A DNA stretch of 64,000 nucleotides from Shimia haliotis. Lineage in GTDB: Bacteria; Pseudomonadota; Alphaproteobacteria; Rhodobacterales; Rhodobacteraceae. The notes under the pieces are model-generated. The model had not been told where the DNA came from. It ran no database searches and worked only from the letters and a program-made list of their open reading frames with translations. This document shows positions 56,244-64,000 of the stretch, in pieces (the stretch's first letter is position 1; each line of letters opens with the position of its first letter). Location of the stretch: contig NZ_FOSZ01000001.1 in NCBI RefSeq assembly GCF_900114415.1, positions 1 to 64,000 of the forward strand. Direction: 5' to 3'. Made by a program: the position numbers and the translations under genes.

Positions 56244-56681
56244 TCAGACGTCCATCCAGATCGTGATCGGTCCGTCATTCACCAACGCCACCTTCATGTC
56301 TGCCCCAAACCGGCCGGTTTCCACAGGAAGGCCCTGCGTGGCAAGCTGTTTGGCGAAGTACTGATAAAGATGCTGGCCCTCTGCGGGTGGGGCGGCTGTG
56401 GAAAAACCGGGGCGGTTGCCGGAGCGCGTGTCGGCTGCCAGCGTGAACTGACTGACCACCAACGCGCTGCCGCCGATGTCGAGAACAGAGCGGTTCATCT
56501 TGCCCGCGTCATCTTCGAAAATCCGGCACTTTGCGACCTTGGCCGCAAGCTTGTCGGCGTTGGCTTCTGTGTCGCCCTGCATGGCGCAGACAAGAACCAT
56601 AAGCCCTTGACCACATTGGCCAATCACCTCGCCATCAACTTTGACCGAGGCTTCGGACACCCGTTGCAAAAGCGCACGCAT
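56244..56681 (-). CDS. dtd: D-aminoacyl-tRNA deacylase
   Basis: A 145-residue proofreading enzyme that removes D-amino acids from tRNA. Family motifs are [39 protein letters not shown] and the C-terminal VNDGPITIW. Its ATG overlaps the cobT stop by 1 nt (TGATG), so it is the second gene of a cobT-dtd unit. Confidence 0.94.
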   Translation of the reverse strand: MRALLQRVSEASVKVDGEVIGQCGQGLMVLVCAMQGDTEANADKLAAKVAKCRIFEDDAGKMNRSVLDIGGSALVVSQFTLAADTRSGNRPGFSTAAPPAEGQHLYQYFAKQLATQGLPVETGRFGADMKVALVNDGPITIWMDV

Positions 56682-58555
56682 CAGCTTGCCTTGCGGATGC
56701 CCATCACACGCGCCCGCGCGCGCGGATCGCTGTCAAACAAGGCCGCCAACTGTTCGGTCATCGCGCCCGCGAGCTGTTCGACATCGGTGATCGTGACGGC
56801 GCGGTCATAATACCGCGTCACGTCGTGGCCGATGCCAATCGCTAGAAGCTCAACCTGCTTGCGTTTCTCCACCATGGCAATCACATCGCGCAGGTGCTTT
56901 TCCAGATAGTTCGCGGGGTTCACCGACAAGGTGCTGTCGTCCACTGGCGCACCGTCGGAAATCACCATCAGGATTTTGCGCTGCTCGGGCCGTGCCACCA
57001 TCCGACGGTGGGCCCATTCCAGAGCCTCCCCATCGATGTTTTCCTTAAGCAGGCCCTCTTTCATCATCAGCCCAAGATTGGGGCGCACACGCCGCCAAGG
57101 TGCGTCGGCTTTCTTATAGATGATGTGGCGCAAATCATTCAGGCGGCCGGGCTGTTGCGGACGGCCTTCGTTCAGCCATTTCTCCCGCGCGAGGCCACCT
57201 TTCCACGCTTTGGTGGTGAAGCCGAGGATTTCGACCTTCACGTTGCAGCGCTCCAGCGTGCGGGCCAGAACGTCGGCGCAAATCGCAGCGATAGAAATCG
57301 GACGGCCCCGCATGGAGCCGGAGTTGTCGAGCAAGAGCGTCACAACCGTGTCGCGGAATTCGGTGTCTTTCTCGATCTTGAAAGACAACGGCGTGGTCGG
57401 GTTCGCCACAACCCGCGCCAGACGGCCCGCGTCCAGAATGCCCTCTTCAAGGTCAAATTCCCAGCTGCGGTTCTGCTGTGCTTGCAGGCGACGTTGCAGC
57501 TTGTTGGCCAGACGGCTCACCGCGCCTTTAAGCGGCTCAAGCTGCTGATCAAGATAGGCCCGCAGACGCTCCAGCTCCGCTGGTTCCGCCAGCTCTTCGG
57601 CGGCAATTTCTTCGTCGTGCTCGCCGTCATAGACCAGATAGTCTGGGTCGGCATCGGACACAGGCGGTGGGGGCGGGGGATCAAGCGGAGCCTCGCCGTC
57701 AGGCATCTCCGCCTCGTCCGACATCTCGTCTTCGGCCATGTCATCCATCGTGACTTGGGCCTCGGACATGTCCTGCTGTTCTTCCTGCGCGCTTTCGGGG
57801 CTGGCTTCTGCGTCTTCTTCGTCGCTGTCGTCCTGACCCTGGCTATCGGGGTCTTCCTGCTCTTCGGCGCTTTCGTCGCTGTCGTCTTCCTGATCGTCGA
57901 TCTCGTCGGGATCATCGCCAAGCTGGTCGCCATAACCCAGATCGTCGATGATCTGACGGGCGAATTTTGCAAAGCTCTGCTGATCGCTCAGAAGCTCCTG
58001 AATGTCATCCAGATGTTCGCCGGCGTGTTGCTCGATATAGTCACGCCAGAGGTTCATCACATTGGCCGCAGAGCGCGGCAGGTCGCGGCCCGTCGCCAGA
58101 TGGCGGATCAGGTATCCGGCGGCCACCGCAAGCGGTGCCTCTTCGGTTGAGGTCATCTCGCCATAGCCACGCCCGTTGGCTTCGTGGCTGATCTTGACTT
58201 CGATGTTGGAGGCGGTGCCAGGCATGTCGCGCGCGCCCATGGCTTCGCAGCGGGCGGTTTCCATCGCCTCATAAAGGTCGCGGGCAATGCCCTGTCCGGG
58301 GGCATAGCGCATGTGGGTGTTGATGTCGTGATATTTGCGCTGCATTGCCAGTGCATCGGCGGTACCACGGGCCAGCAGAACCTCATCGCGGCTCATGCGG
58401 CGGGTGACTTGTGGCAGACGCATCGCATCACCCGACACGCCCGAAGGATCGACCGTGTAGGTGATCGAAAGTTCGGGATCGTCCGCCATGACTTTGGTGG
58501 CCTCAGCCAGCGCCTTTTTGAACGGATCTGCGGGGTTGTCGGACTTCGTGCTCAT
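56681..58555 (-). CDS. cobT: Aerobic cobaltochelatase subunit CobT
   Basis: A 624-residue subunit that, with CobS and CobN, inserts cobalt into hydrogenobyrinic acid a,c-diamide. A helical N-terminal part is followed by a very acidic linker (about residues 215-305, DE/S/Q-rich with a PPPPP stretch) and a C-terminal von Willebrand A domain with the MIDAS motif [11 protein letters not shown] at 58555 starts [12 protein letters not shown]. cobS is about 1.9 kb away, separated by an oppositely oriented yiaW/yiaV pair. Confidence 0.94.
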   Translation of the reverse strand: MSTKSDNPADPFKKALAEATKVMADDPELSITYTVDPSGVSGDAMRLPQVTRRMSRDEVLLARGTADALAMQRKYHDINTHMRYAPGQGIARDLYEAMETARCEAMGARDMPGTASNIEVKISHEANGRGYGEMTSTEEAPLAVAAGYLIRHLATGRDLPRSAANVMNLWRDYIEQHAGEHLDDIQELLSDQQSFAKFARQIIDDLGYGDQLGDDPDEIDDQEDDSDESAEEQEDPDSQGQDDSDEEDAEASPESAQEEQQDMSEAQVTMDDMAEDEMSDEAEMPDGEAPLDPPPPPPVSDADPDYLVYDGEHDEEIAAEELAEPAELERLRAYLDQQLEPLKGAVSRLANKLQRRLQAQQNRSWEFDLEEGILDAGRLARVVANPTTPLSFKIEKDTEFRDTVVTLLLDNSGSMRGRPISIAAICADVLARTLERCNVKVEILGFTTKAWKGGLAREKWLNEGRPQQPGRLNDLRHIIYKKADAPWRRVRPNLGLMMKEGLLKENIDGEALEWAHRRMVARPEQRKILMVISDGAPVDDSTLSVNPANYLEKHLRDVIAMVEKRKQVELLAIGIGHDVTRYYDRAVTITDVEQLAGAMTEQLAALFDSDPRARARVMGIRKAS

Positions 58556-58942
58556 GGCACGATTAATCACGGGAGAGCCCCGATGCGCAAGTCGTGATCC
58601 GCTGCGTCATGTGCGATTTGCAGCCCTTCAGGGCCGGCTGCTTGGTGTCGTAAGGGCGGGTAAAGCCGCTGTCCTTGAACGTTGGGTTTCCGGCAGGCTT
58701 GAAACGCGATTTGCCACGGCGTCGTGACCAAAACAGCTGTGGTCCGGATTGATCAGCTGAATTGGCGCGCATTTGCTGCATTTTGTCGGGTATTAAGCTA
58801 AAAGTTGCTGGCCTGGGTCTCTACCTGCAAAACACCCCAATAACGCGTTTCCAATTCGGAGCAGTGGCGTTATCGAGGTAAGGCGCGTCGGAATTAGTGG
58901 GCGCAGGGGTTGGAATTTTTGCTGTTTCGAAAGGAATGGACT
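58556..58942. other. cobT upstream region containing a possible small gene
   Basis: A 387-nt stretch. Except for the small minus-strand frame listed separately, no gene is evident. It includes the promoters of the cobT unit and of the yiaW-like gene, which are divergent. Confidence 0.45.
58563..58781 (-). CDS. Possible small basic protein upstream of cobT
   Basis: A 72-residue frame with a strong preference for G or C in third codon positions over most of its length, typical of real genes here. It ends 7 nt upstream of the cobT ATG, so coupling is possible. The product is basic with two late cysteines ([16 protein letters not shown]) and a segment [20 protein letters not shown] recognise no family. 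No good ribosome-binding site precedes the first ATG; the second ATG (58772) is an alternative. Confidence 0.35.
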   Translation of the reverse strand: MQQMRANSADQSGPQLFWSRRRGKSRFKPAGNPTFKDSGFTRPYDTKQPALKGCKSHMTQRITTCASGLSRD

Positions 58943-59212
58943 GTGAGTGGATTGGATATTTTTGCCTGGATTGTGTTGATCGTGCTGATTGTCACGGCTC
59001 TGGTGATTTTTGTGACCCTGGCCATGTTGCCAGGAAAAATAGCAGCGGATAGGGGCCACCCGTATCAAGAGGCCATCAACGTGGCTGGGTGGCTCGGCGC
59101 GGTGCTGGGTGCCGTTTTTTGGCCGTTGGCGTTGATTTGGGCATTTACCCATGTCCCCGAAGAGGCCGAACTGTCTGAAACTGAAGAAGATCGGGAGGCC
59201 GCAATCCAATGA
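58943..59212 (+). CDS. DUF3302 small membrane protein (YiaW/YibI-like)
   Basis: An 89-residue protein with two hydrophobic helices (about residues 6-30 and 50-68), containing GHPYQEAINVAGWLGAVLGAVFWPLALIWAF, the DUF3302 pattern. GTG at 58943 is preferred because AAGGA lies 7 nt upstream; a TTG farther out is not. It is coupled by ATGA overlap to the membrane-fusion gene, the same pairing as E. coli yiaW-yiaV. Confidence 0.8.
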   Translation: MSGLDIFAWIVLIVLIVTALVIFVTLAMLPGKIAADRGHPYQEAINVAGWLGAVLGAVFWPLALIWAFTHVPEEAELSETEEDREAAIQ

Positions 59213-60336
59213 TTGTTTTTCTCACGCTAATTTATGTCGCCGCTCTCTTCGTGCTGATCAAACTCAAGGTCCTGCCGAATTCGAAAGGCACCTGGCTATC
59301 GACCATTGTTTGGGTCGTGGTCCTGTTCATCTTCTTGTTTATCCCCATGCAATGGGGAGCGCCTTCGGGACCGGTGAGCATCAAGACGCGGGTCGTCCAG
59401 ATCGTGCCAAATGTGAACGGGCAAGTGACGAAAGTGCATGCGGAGGCCAATGTCCCGCTCAAGCAAGGAGACTTGCTGTTTGAGATCGATGCCGAGCCTT
59501 TCGAGATCGCAGTAGAGCTGGCCGAGGCAAGCAAAGCGCGCGTGGAGGCGCAAGCCAAACAGGATATTGATAACCTCAAGGCAACAACGGCGCAGTTGGC
59601 TCAGGCGCAAGCCAAACAGGTGCTTGCACAAAGCCGGTTTGAAGACGACGCCAAGTTGGTCGATTCTGGCACAGTCTCTGAAAGCCGGTTGGAGCTGCGT
59701 CAGGCCGATCTTGACGCCGCCAACGGAGCCGTTGCAGCGGCGAGGGCGGCCGTGTCGAAAGCGGAAATCGAACTGGGTGCCGTGACCAATGACGGCAGAA
59801 TCGCAAAGGTGGCTGAAGCCGAAGCGAAACTTGCTCAAGCCGAGTGGAATCTTGAGCAAACCAAAATCTATGCACCATCTGAGGGCTATGTGACCAACTT
59901 GGCCCTAGCGGCGGGGCAACGCGTCACAAGTTTGCCGTTTGCGCCTGCAATGGCGTTTGTAGATACTGGAGAGAAAGTCTTTCTCGCTCAGATTCATCAA
60001 ATCTATAAACGCTATGTCGAGCCGGGCCAAACGGTCGAAATTGCGATGAAGACGGCCCCTGGCCAACTGTTTACTGGAACAGTTGAGCAGATGTTGCCGG
60101 TCTCATCACAAGGTCAGGCGGTAGGATCCGGTAACCTCGCACCCACACAAAACATTGTGGCTGAGCCGTTTTTGGTTCGCATCAAGCTTGATGATCCAAC
60201 CCTGATGGACAAAATGGCGCCTGGCTCTGCAGGGGTTGTCGCAATCTACACCGACAGGGTCGGGGCAACCCATGTGATCCGCAAAGTTATGATCCGAATG
60301 ACATCGATCATGAACTATTTGCGGATAGGGCTATAA
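59209..60336 (+). CDS. HlyD-family membrane-fusion protein (YiaV/YibH-like)
   Basis: A 375-residue periplasmic adaptor with one N-terminal membrane anchor, a lipoyl-like segment (IVPNVNGQVTKVHAEANVPLKQGDLLFEID), a long alpha-helical hairpin (about residues 95-195) and a second lipoyl half (YAPSEGYVTNLALAAGQRV). Such adaptors link an inner-membrane pump to the envelope; here the partner is the small DUF3302 protein, and no pump gene is adjacent. Cargo is unknown. Confidence 0.87.
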   Translation: MIVFLTLIYVAALFVLIKLKVLPNSKGTWLSTIVWVVVLFIFLFIPMQWGAPSGPVSIKTRVVQIVPNVNGQVTKVHAEANVPLKQGDLLFEIDAEPFEIAVELAEASKARVEAQAKQDIDNLKATTAQLAQAQAKQVLAQSRFEDDAKLVDSGTVSESRLELRQADLDAANGAVAAARAAVSKAEIELGAVTNDGRIAKVAEAEAKLAQAEWNLEQTKIYAPSEGYVTNLALAAGQRVTSLPFAPAMAFVDTGEKVFLAQIHQIYKRYVEPGQTVEIAMKTAPGQLFTGTVEQMLPVSSQGQAVGSGNLAPTQNIVAEPFLVRIKLDDPTLMDKMAPGSAGVVAIYTDRVGATHVIRKVMIRMTSIMNYLRIGL

Positions 60337-60356
60337 GCGTCAGTAGCACGTCCTAC

Positions 60357-60391
60357 AAAAAAAGGCCGCCCCACTGGGGCGGCCTTTTTCT
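60357..60391. terminator. Bidirectional terminator between yiaV-like gene and cobS
   Basis: GGCCGCCCC (60364-60372) and GGGGCGGCC (60376-60384) are perfect 9-bp arms with a 3-nt loop, flanked by an A-run and a T-run, so it can end both converging genes. Confidence 0.9.
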
Positions 60392-60406
60392 TTAGAATAA
60401 GGTCGT

Positions 60407-61393
60407 TCAGCCAATCGCGGCGTTTGCAGCGCTTTCGGGGAGTTCTTCGTCAAAGCAACGCTGATAGAACTCGGCAACAGTCTGGCGTTCCAGCTCGTCA
60501 CATTTATTCAGGAACGACAGACGGAAGGCGTAGCCCACATCGCGGAAAATCTCGGCGTTGGCGGCCCAGTTGATCACCGTCCGCGGGCTCATCACGGTGG
60601 ACAGGTCGCCGTTCATAAACGCGGTGCGGGTCAGGTCTGCGACAGTCACCATCTGGTTCACGGTCTTGCGGCCTTCGGCAGAGTTGTAGTGCGGCGCTTT
60701 GGAAAGCACGATCGCGGCTTCGGCATCGTGGCTGAGATAGTTCAGTGTCGAGACCAGAGACCAGCGGTCCATCTGGGCTTGGTTGATCTGCTGCGTGCCG
60801 TGATACAGGCCGGTGGTATCACCAAGGCCTACGGTGTTGGCGGTCGCGAACAGACGGAAAAAGGGGTTCGGCGTGATGACTTCGTTCTGATCCAGCAGGG
60901 TCAGTTTGCCGTCATGCTCCAGAACACGCTGGATCACGAACATCACGTCCGCGCGGCCCGCGTCGTATTCGTCAAACACAATCGCCGTTGGATTGCGCAG
61001 CGCCCAAGGCAGGATACCTTCGTGGAATTCTGTGACCTGTTTGCCGTCGCGCAGTTTGATCGCGTCTTTGCCGATCAGGTCGATACGGGAAATGTGGCTA
61101 TCAAGGTTCACACGCACGGTTGGCCAGTTCAGGCGCGCGGCAACCTGTTCAATGTGGGTTGATTTACCGGTGCCGTGATAGCCCTGAATCATCACGCGGC
61201 GGTTGTAGCCAAAACCGGCAAGGATCGCCATCGTGGTTTCAGGATCAAACTTGTAGGTCGGGTCCACCTCGGGCACGCGGTCTGTCCGCTCGGCAAAGCC
61301 CTTGATCTTCATATCTGAATCGATGCCAAAGACGTCACGAACGTCAACATCTTCGGTGGGTTTTGCGTTTGCTTCAATCATGCCGTCGGCCAT
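60407..61393 (-). CDS. cobS: Aerobic cobaltochelatase subunit CobS
   Basis: A 328-residue AAA+ ATPase that drives cobalt insertion together with CobT and CobN. Walker A is [13 protein letters not shown], Walker B is [11 protein letters not shown], and [20 protein letters not shown] follows. The ATG at 61393 has AAGGA 8 nt upstream and the product matches known CobS length; a frame extending to 61531 is unrelated. cobT is not contiguous. Confidence 0.95.
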   Translation of the reverse strand: MADGMIEANAKPTEDVDVRDVFGIDSDMKIKGFAERTDRVPEVDPTYKFDPETTMAILAGFGYNRRVMIQGYHGTGKSTHIEQVAARLNWPTVRVNLDSHISRIDLIGKDAIKLRDGKQVTEFHEGILPWALRNPTAIVFDEYDAGRADVMFVIQRVLEHDGKLTLLDQNEVITPNPFFRLFATANTVGLGDTTGLYHGTQQINQAQMDRWSLVSTLNYLSHDAEAAIVLSKAPHYNSAEGRKTVNQMVTVADLTRTAFMNGDLSTVMSPRTVINWAANAEIFRDVGYAFRLSFLNKCDELERQTVAEFYQRCFDEELPESAANAAIG

Positions 61394-61644
61394 TTGCATC
61401 GTCCTTCTACAGGCCCGCGCGCTGGCAGGCCGAAATCCACCGGGCATTGGTGCAACAAACGCAGACCAACCGCAAGAGAAACCGCGCAAAGAAACGTTGG
61501 GTCTTTTGGACGCGGATTTCCAGCAAGACACACCTTGAATGATGGCGGTATTAAACTAGGCAAAACCCGATTGAGTCACGTTAAAGCGATAAAGGTTGAT
61601 TTGAGCTATTAAAATCGACAAAATGGAGGGCACGGGAGGACAAT
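61394..61644. other. Divergent region between cobS and MBL-fold gene
   Basis: No gene is visible in 251 bases. The promoters of cobS (minus) and the MBL-fold gene (plus) must be here. Ribosome-binding site GGGAGGA precedes the MBL gene. Confidence 0.45.
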
Positions 61645-62709
61645 ATGGAAAATTTGAAGAGAATAGCACTTGGATTCGCGTGCGCATTTGGCGTTGCAGG
61701 GGGGGCAAATACTGCATCCGCTGCATCGTGCCTTGAGGTCGTGCTGACGGGGGTGCAGGGTGGCCCGCCAGTCTTTCAGGGACAAGCTGGCGCCGGCACG
61801 TTGGTAAAGTATGGCACCGAAGAAAACGGATGCTCCGAGGTTTTGTTGCAATTTGATGCGGGCCGAGGAACGACACAGCAGTTGTCCAAGATCGGTGTTC
61901 CTGTCGGGAAACTAAGCGCGGTGTTTTTCACTCACATACACTCGGATCACAGCGAAGGGCTCATGGACATGATGCAACTTCGTTGGCACTTCAACTCCGC
62001 CGGACCCAAAATCGATATGGTGTGTTCGGAGGACGTCACGGCCCCCAAAGGGCACACCATGAGTTGTCGCGAGTATGGGCAAAACCTCGGAGCAGCCCTG
62101 ATCGCGTCAGGAGAAATGGCACAACGCCTGTCGGAAAACCCCAAACGCCTGCCAGGCGGACCGTCTGATCTGATCAACACGATGACGTTCTTAGGTAAAG
62201 ATTCGGCGCAAACGGTCTGGGAATCCGGGGATGTCAAAGTTTCTGCCATTCAGTCTCGTCATGTGGCTGGCCATGCGTCCTACCGCGTGGACACTCCGGC
62301 TGGCAGCGTGGTAATTGGCGGAGATGCGGGCAATGACACACCAGCCCCACCGCGAGAAACATCAACTTCCGCACAGGTCGAAGCCTTGTCAAACGGTGCC
62401 GATATTGTGGTGCATTCGGTCATTCATCCGATCATGGGGCCCGACGGAGACTCTGGATTTCCGCCGCCGATCTACTATCGCCAGTCGACCGCAACCGATC
62501 TGGGCGCGTTGTCCAAGCGGGCAGGGGTGAAGCACTTGATGCTCACGCACCACATTCCGCCATTGGGCGCGCCAAAGCAGGGTCCGTATCCAGTGAAAAA
62601 AGGCGGACTCTCTGCGGATGACTACATCGAAGCCGTGCGTGCAAGCGGCTATGAGGGCGATGTCGTCATTGGGCCTGACCTGACCAAACTCAGGCTCGTT
62701 GCGCAGTAA
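61645..62709 (+). CDS. Exported MBL-fold metallo-hydrolase
   Basis: A 354-residue protein with a Sec signal peptide (MENLKRIALGFACAFGVAGGA...) and the metallo-beta-lactamase metal site THIHSDHSEG near residue 97, followed by later histidines in RHVAGH and TDL-rich segments. The overall layout is nearest RNase Z/arylsulfatase-like and guanitoxin-biosynthesis GntH-like hydrolases, so the substrate may be a phospho- or sulfo-ester. It lies 121 nt upstream of an exported MsrB gene. Confidence 0.8.
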   Translation: MENLKRIALGFACAFGVAGGANTASAASCLEVVLTGVQGGPPVFQGQAGAGTLVKYGTEENGCSEVLLQFDAGRGTTQQLSKIGVPVGKLSAVFFTHIHSDHSEGLMDMMQLRWHFNSAGPKIDMVCSEDVTAPKGHTMSCREYGQNLGAALIASGEMAQRLSENPKRLPGGPSDLINTMTFLGKDSAQTVWESGDVKVSAIQSRHVAGHASYRVDTPAGSVVIGGDAGNDTPAPPRETSTSAQVEALSNGADIVVHSVIHPIMGPDGDSGFPPPIYYRQSTATDLGALSKRAGVKHLMLTHHIPPLGAPKQGPYPVKKGGLSADDYIEAVRASGYEGDVVIGPDLTKLRLVAQ

Positions 62710-62725
62710 TCTGCGACATGCAAAG

Positions 62726-62784
62726 GCCGCATGCTTCCGTGAGACTTGCAGCAATTCTCACGCAGGCGTGCGGCTCTTTGATTT
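62726..62784 (+). terminator. Long hairpin between MBL and msrB genes
   Basis: GCCGCATGC (62726-62734) pairs with GCGTGCGGC (62766-62774), with an inner CGTGAGA/TCTCACG stem (62738-62744, 62756-62762). A T-rich stretch follows. It is likely a terminator for the MBL gene. Confidence 0.6.
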
Positions 62785-62830
62785 GAGAACATAGGGCCTT
62801 AGCGGCATATTCCTCTAAAAGGAGTTTGCA

Positions 62831-63289
62831 ATGAATCGTAGACATGTCCTTCTGGGGATCACCGCACTGGCGTCACTGCCTAAATCCGTTCTGGCCGCGA
62901 GTTTTGAGGTCACACGCTCTGATGCAGAGTGGCGGGCAATGCTGACTGATTTGCAGTATAAAGTGATGCGCAAGGAAGGCACCGAACGGGCAGGGTCTTC
63001 GCCGCTCGACAAAAACTATGAGAAAGGCGTCTATCACTGCCGCGGCTGTGATCTGAAGCTTTATAGTTCAAAACACAAATACGACAGCGGCACGGGATGG
63101 CCGAGCTTTTACAAGTCGCTCAACAACGCAATCGGCACCAAAGATGACCGCAAGCTGTTGCGGGTGCGGACCGAATGTCATTGCCGCCGCTGTGGCAGCC
63201 ATTTGGGGCACATTTTTGATGATGGCCCCAAGCCGACAGGTAAACGGCATTGCCTGAATGGTGTGTCGCTGGTGTTTAAGCCGGCCTAG
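62831..63289 (+). CDS. msrB: Exported peptide-methionine (R)-S-oxide reductase
   Basis: A 152-residue enzyme that reduces methionine-R-sulfoxide in proteins. A basic N-terminus with RRHVLLGITALASLPKSVLAA looks like an export signal, so it should act in the periplasm. Zinc-site cysteines are CRGC and CRRC, the conserved GTGWPSFYK is present, and the catalytic Cys is in RHCLNGVSL. It could repair envelope proteins under oxidative stress. Its 3' end overlaps the convergent response-regulator gene by 4 nt. Confidence 0.92.
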   Translation: MNRRHVLLGITALASLPKSVLAASFEVTRSDAEWRAMLTDLQYKVMRKEGTERAGSSPLDKNYEKGVYHCRGCDLKLYSSKHKYDSGTGWPSFYKSLNNAIGTKDDRKLLRVRTECHCRRCGSHLGHIFDDGPKPTGKRHCLNGVSLVFKPA

Positions 63290-63996
63290 GCGGCGGCCTG
63301 CGACGTGCTGCGTTCGATGAACCTGTAACCAAGGCCATAGAGCGTTTCGATGGCGTCAAAGTTCGGATCAACCCGACGCAACTTCATGCGCAACCGTTTG
63401 ATCTGGCTGTCGATGCAGCGGTCTGTAACACCCAGATCGGTGCCATAGGCCGTTTCCAGTATTTTGGCGCGTTCCAGCACCATGCCCGGTCGTTTGGCCA
63501 AAGCCCATAGCACGTTAAACTCGGTTGCGGTCAGCTCAAGCAGACGGCCGTGCCACGTGACTTCATGGCTTTCTTTGTCCATGACCAACGGGCCTTTCAC
63601 CAGCTTGGAGACACCCTCATGAGCAGGCGTCGCGATGCGCCCACGCCGCAACAATGCGCGCACGCGCTCCAGCATCACCCGCGGGGCGTAAGGTTTTCTC
63701 ACATAGTCGTCGGCCCCCATGTGCAGGCCAAAAGCCTCCTCTGCATCCGATCGTGCATCGCTAAGCAGCATGACCGGAAGGTCAAACCGCGACCGGATTC
63801 GGCGCAGGAGATCCATGCCATCTATGCCGCGCGGGCGCGTGTTCATGATCAACAGCGCGGTTTTCGGATCGCCAATGTCACGCATCGCCAGTGCGCCGCC
63901 GACATAGGGCAAAATGCGATGTCCGTCGCTTTCAAGCAGCCGTGTTAGGTCGTTCAGTGTGGGACGGTTGTCGTCCAGAATTATGATCTGAGCCAT
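63286..63996 (-). CDS. OmpR-family response regulator with Asn at the phosphoacceptor
   Basis: A 236-residue regulator with an N-terminal receiver and a C-terminal winged-helix domain (TATEFNVLWALAKRPGMVLERAKIL, RCIDSQIKRLRMKLR), close to the ChvI-type branch. The receiver has the acidic pair D8-D9 and K in VRKPY, but the residue normally phosphorylated is Asn52 (LLIMNTRPRGIDGMDLL). It is complete; the start at 63996 lies 4 nt from the window end, so a partner kinase could be just outside. Confidence 0.88.
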   Translation of the reverse strand: MAQIIILDDNRPTLNDLTRLLESDGHRILPYVGGALAMRDIGDPKTALLIMNTRPRGIDGMDLLRRIRSRFDLPVMLLSDARSDAEEAFGLHMGADDYVRKPYAPRVMLERVRALLRRGRIATPAHEGVSKLVKGPLVMDKESHEVTWHGRLLELTATEFNVLWALAKRPGMVLERAKILETAYGTDLGVTDRCIDSQIKRLRMKLRRVDPNFDAIETLYGLGYRFIERSTSQAAA

Positions 63997-64000
63997 CAGT

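Noticed and set aside
1-64000. CRISPR arrays, insertion sequences and rRNA genes
   Set aside because: No regularly spaced repeats, transposase-like frames or rRNA signatures were seen.

Overview
The window reads as chromosomal DNA of a Roseobacter-group (Rhodobacterales, Alphaproteobacteria) bacterium. Evidence for this is the high-GC coding pattern, a phenylacetyl-CoA (paa) cluster, a periplasmic nitrate reductase (nap) operon behind an FNR-type box, aerobic cobalamin chelatase genes (cobS, cobT), a non-pyrrolysine MttB-family methyltransferase, xanthine dehydrogenase xdhABC and an H-NOX/diguanylate cyclase pair. About 63 protein genes and one tRNA are supported. No insertion sequence, prophage, CRISPR array, rRNA or replication origin is visible.

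Positions 1-11400: a secreted formylglycine-type sulfatase ends just before a perfect 10-bp hairpin. It is followed by an XRE regulator, a DUF2061/fatty-acid-desaturase pair, an EamA exporter, a NUDIX hydrolase and a DUF983 protein. A calcium/metal stress-like module comes next (five-EF-hand exported protein, ECF sigma factor, single-TM anti-sigma candidate, Metal_resist-type sensor). A PleD-like diguanylate cyclase with a degenerate first receiver is divergent from a DUF3572 gene, with two CtrA-like half-sites between them. A HAD phosphatase closes the block.

Positions 11400-29600: an MttB-family methyltransferase and a DUF4153 membrane protein; an H-NOX sensor with its H-NOX-associated diguanylate cyclase; a LysR regulator divergent from xdhABC; an MDR alcohol dehydrogenase; a low-GC EamA-fusion membrane protein of unknown role; a carboxymuconolactone-decarboxylase-like protein; and a selenium module (NADH-dehydrogenase-like/SelD fusion facing tRNA 2-selenouridine synthase MnmH).

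Positions 29600-40160: phenylacetate catabolism. paaZ is divergent from paaI-paaK-paaR across a near-perfect TetR operator. On the other side lies the operon paaJ/pcaF-paaA-B-C-D-E, with a REP-like palindrome between paaC and paaD. A PACE efflux protein and a small exported barrel-like protein sit between the two arms. PaaK makes phenylacetyl-CoA, PaaABCE with PaaD epoxidises it, PaaZ opens the ring, and the thiolase releases acetyl-CoA. paaF, paaG and paaH are not in the window.

Positions 40160-46990: napFDAGHBC, lacking napE, with an FNR-like box upstream and a strong terminator downstream. Positions 47000-64000: a MarR regulator with kynA and kynU, tRNA-Gly(TCC), an ABC exporter, an acyl-CoA synthetase, glycerol kinase, a PhnA-like protein, dtd and cobT, a yiaW/yiaV-like efflux pair lying between cobT and cobS, an exported MBL-fold hydrolase, an exported MsrB, and an OmpR-type regulator whose phosphoacceptor Asp is replaced by Asn.
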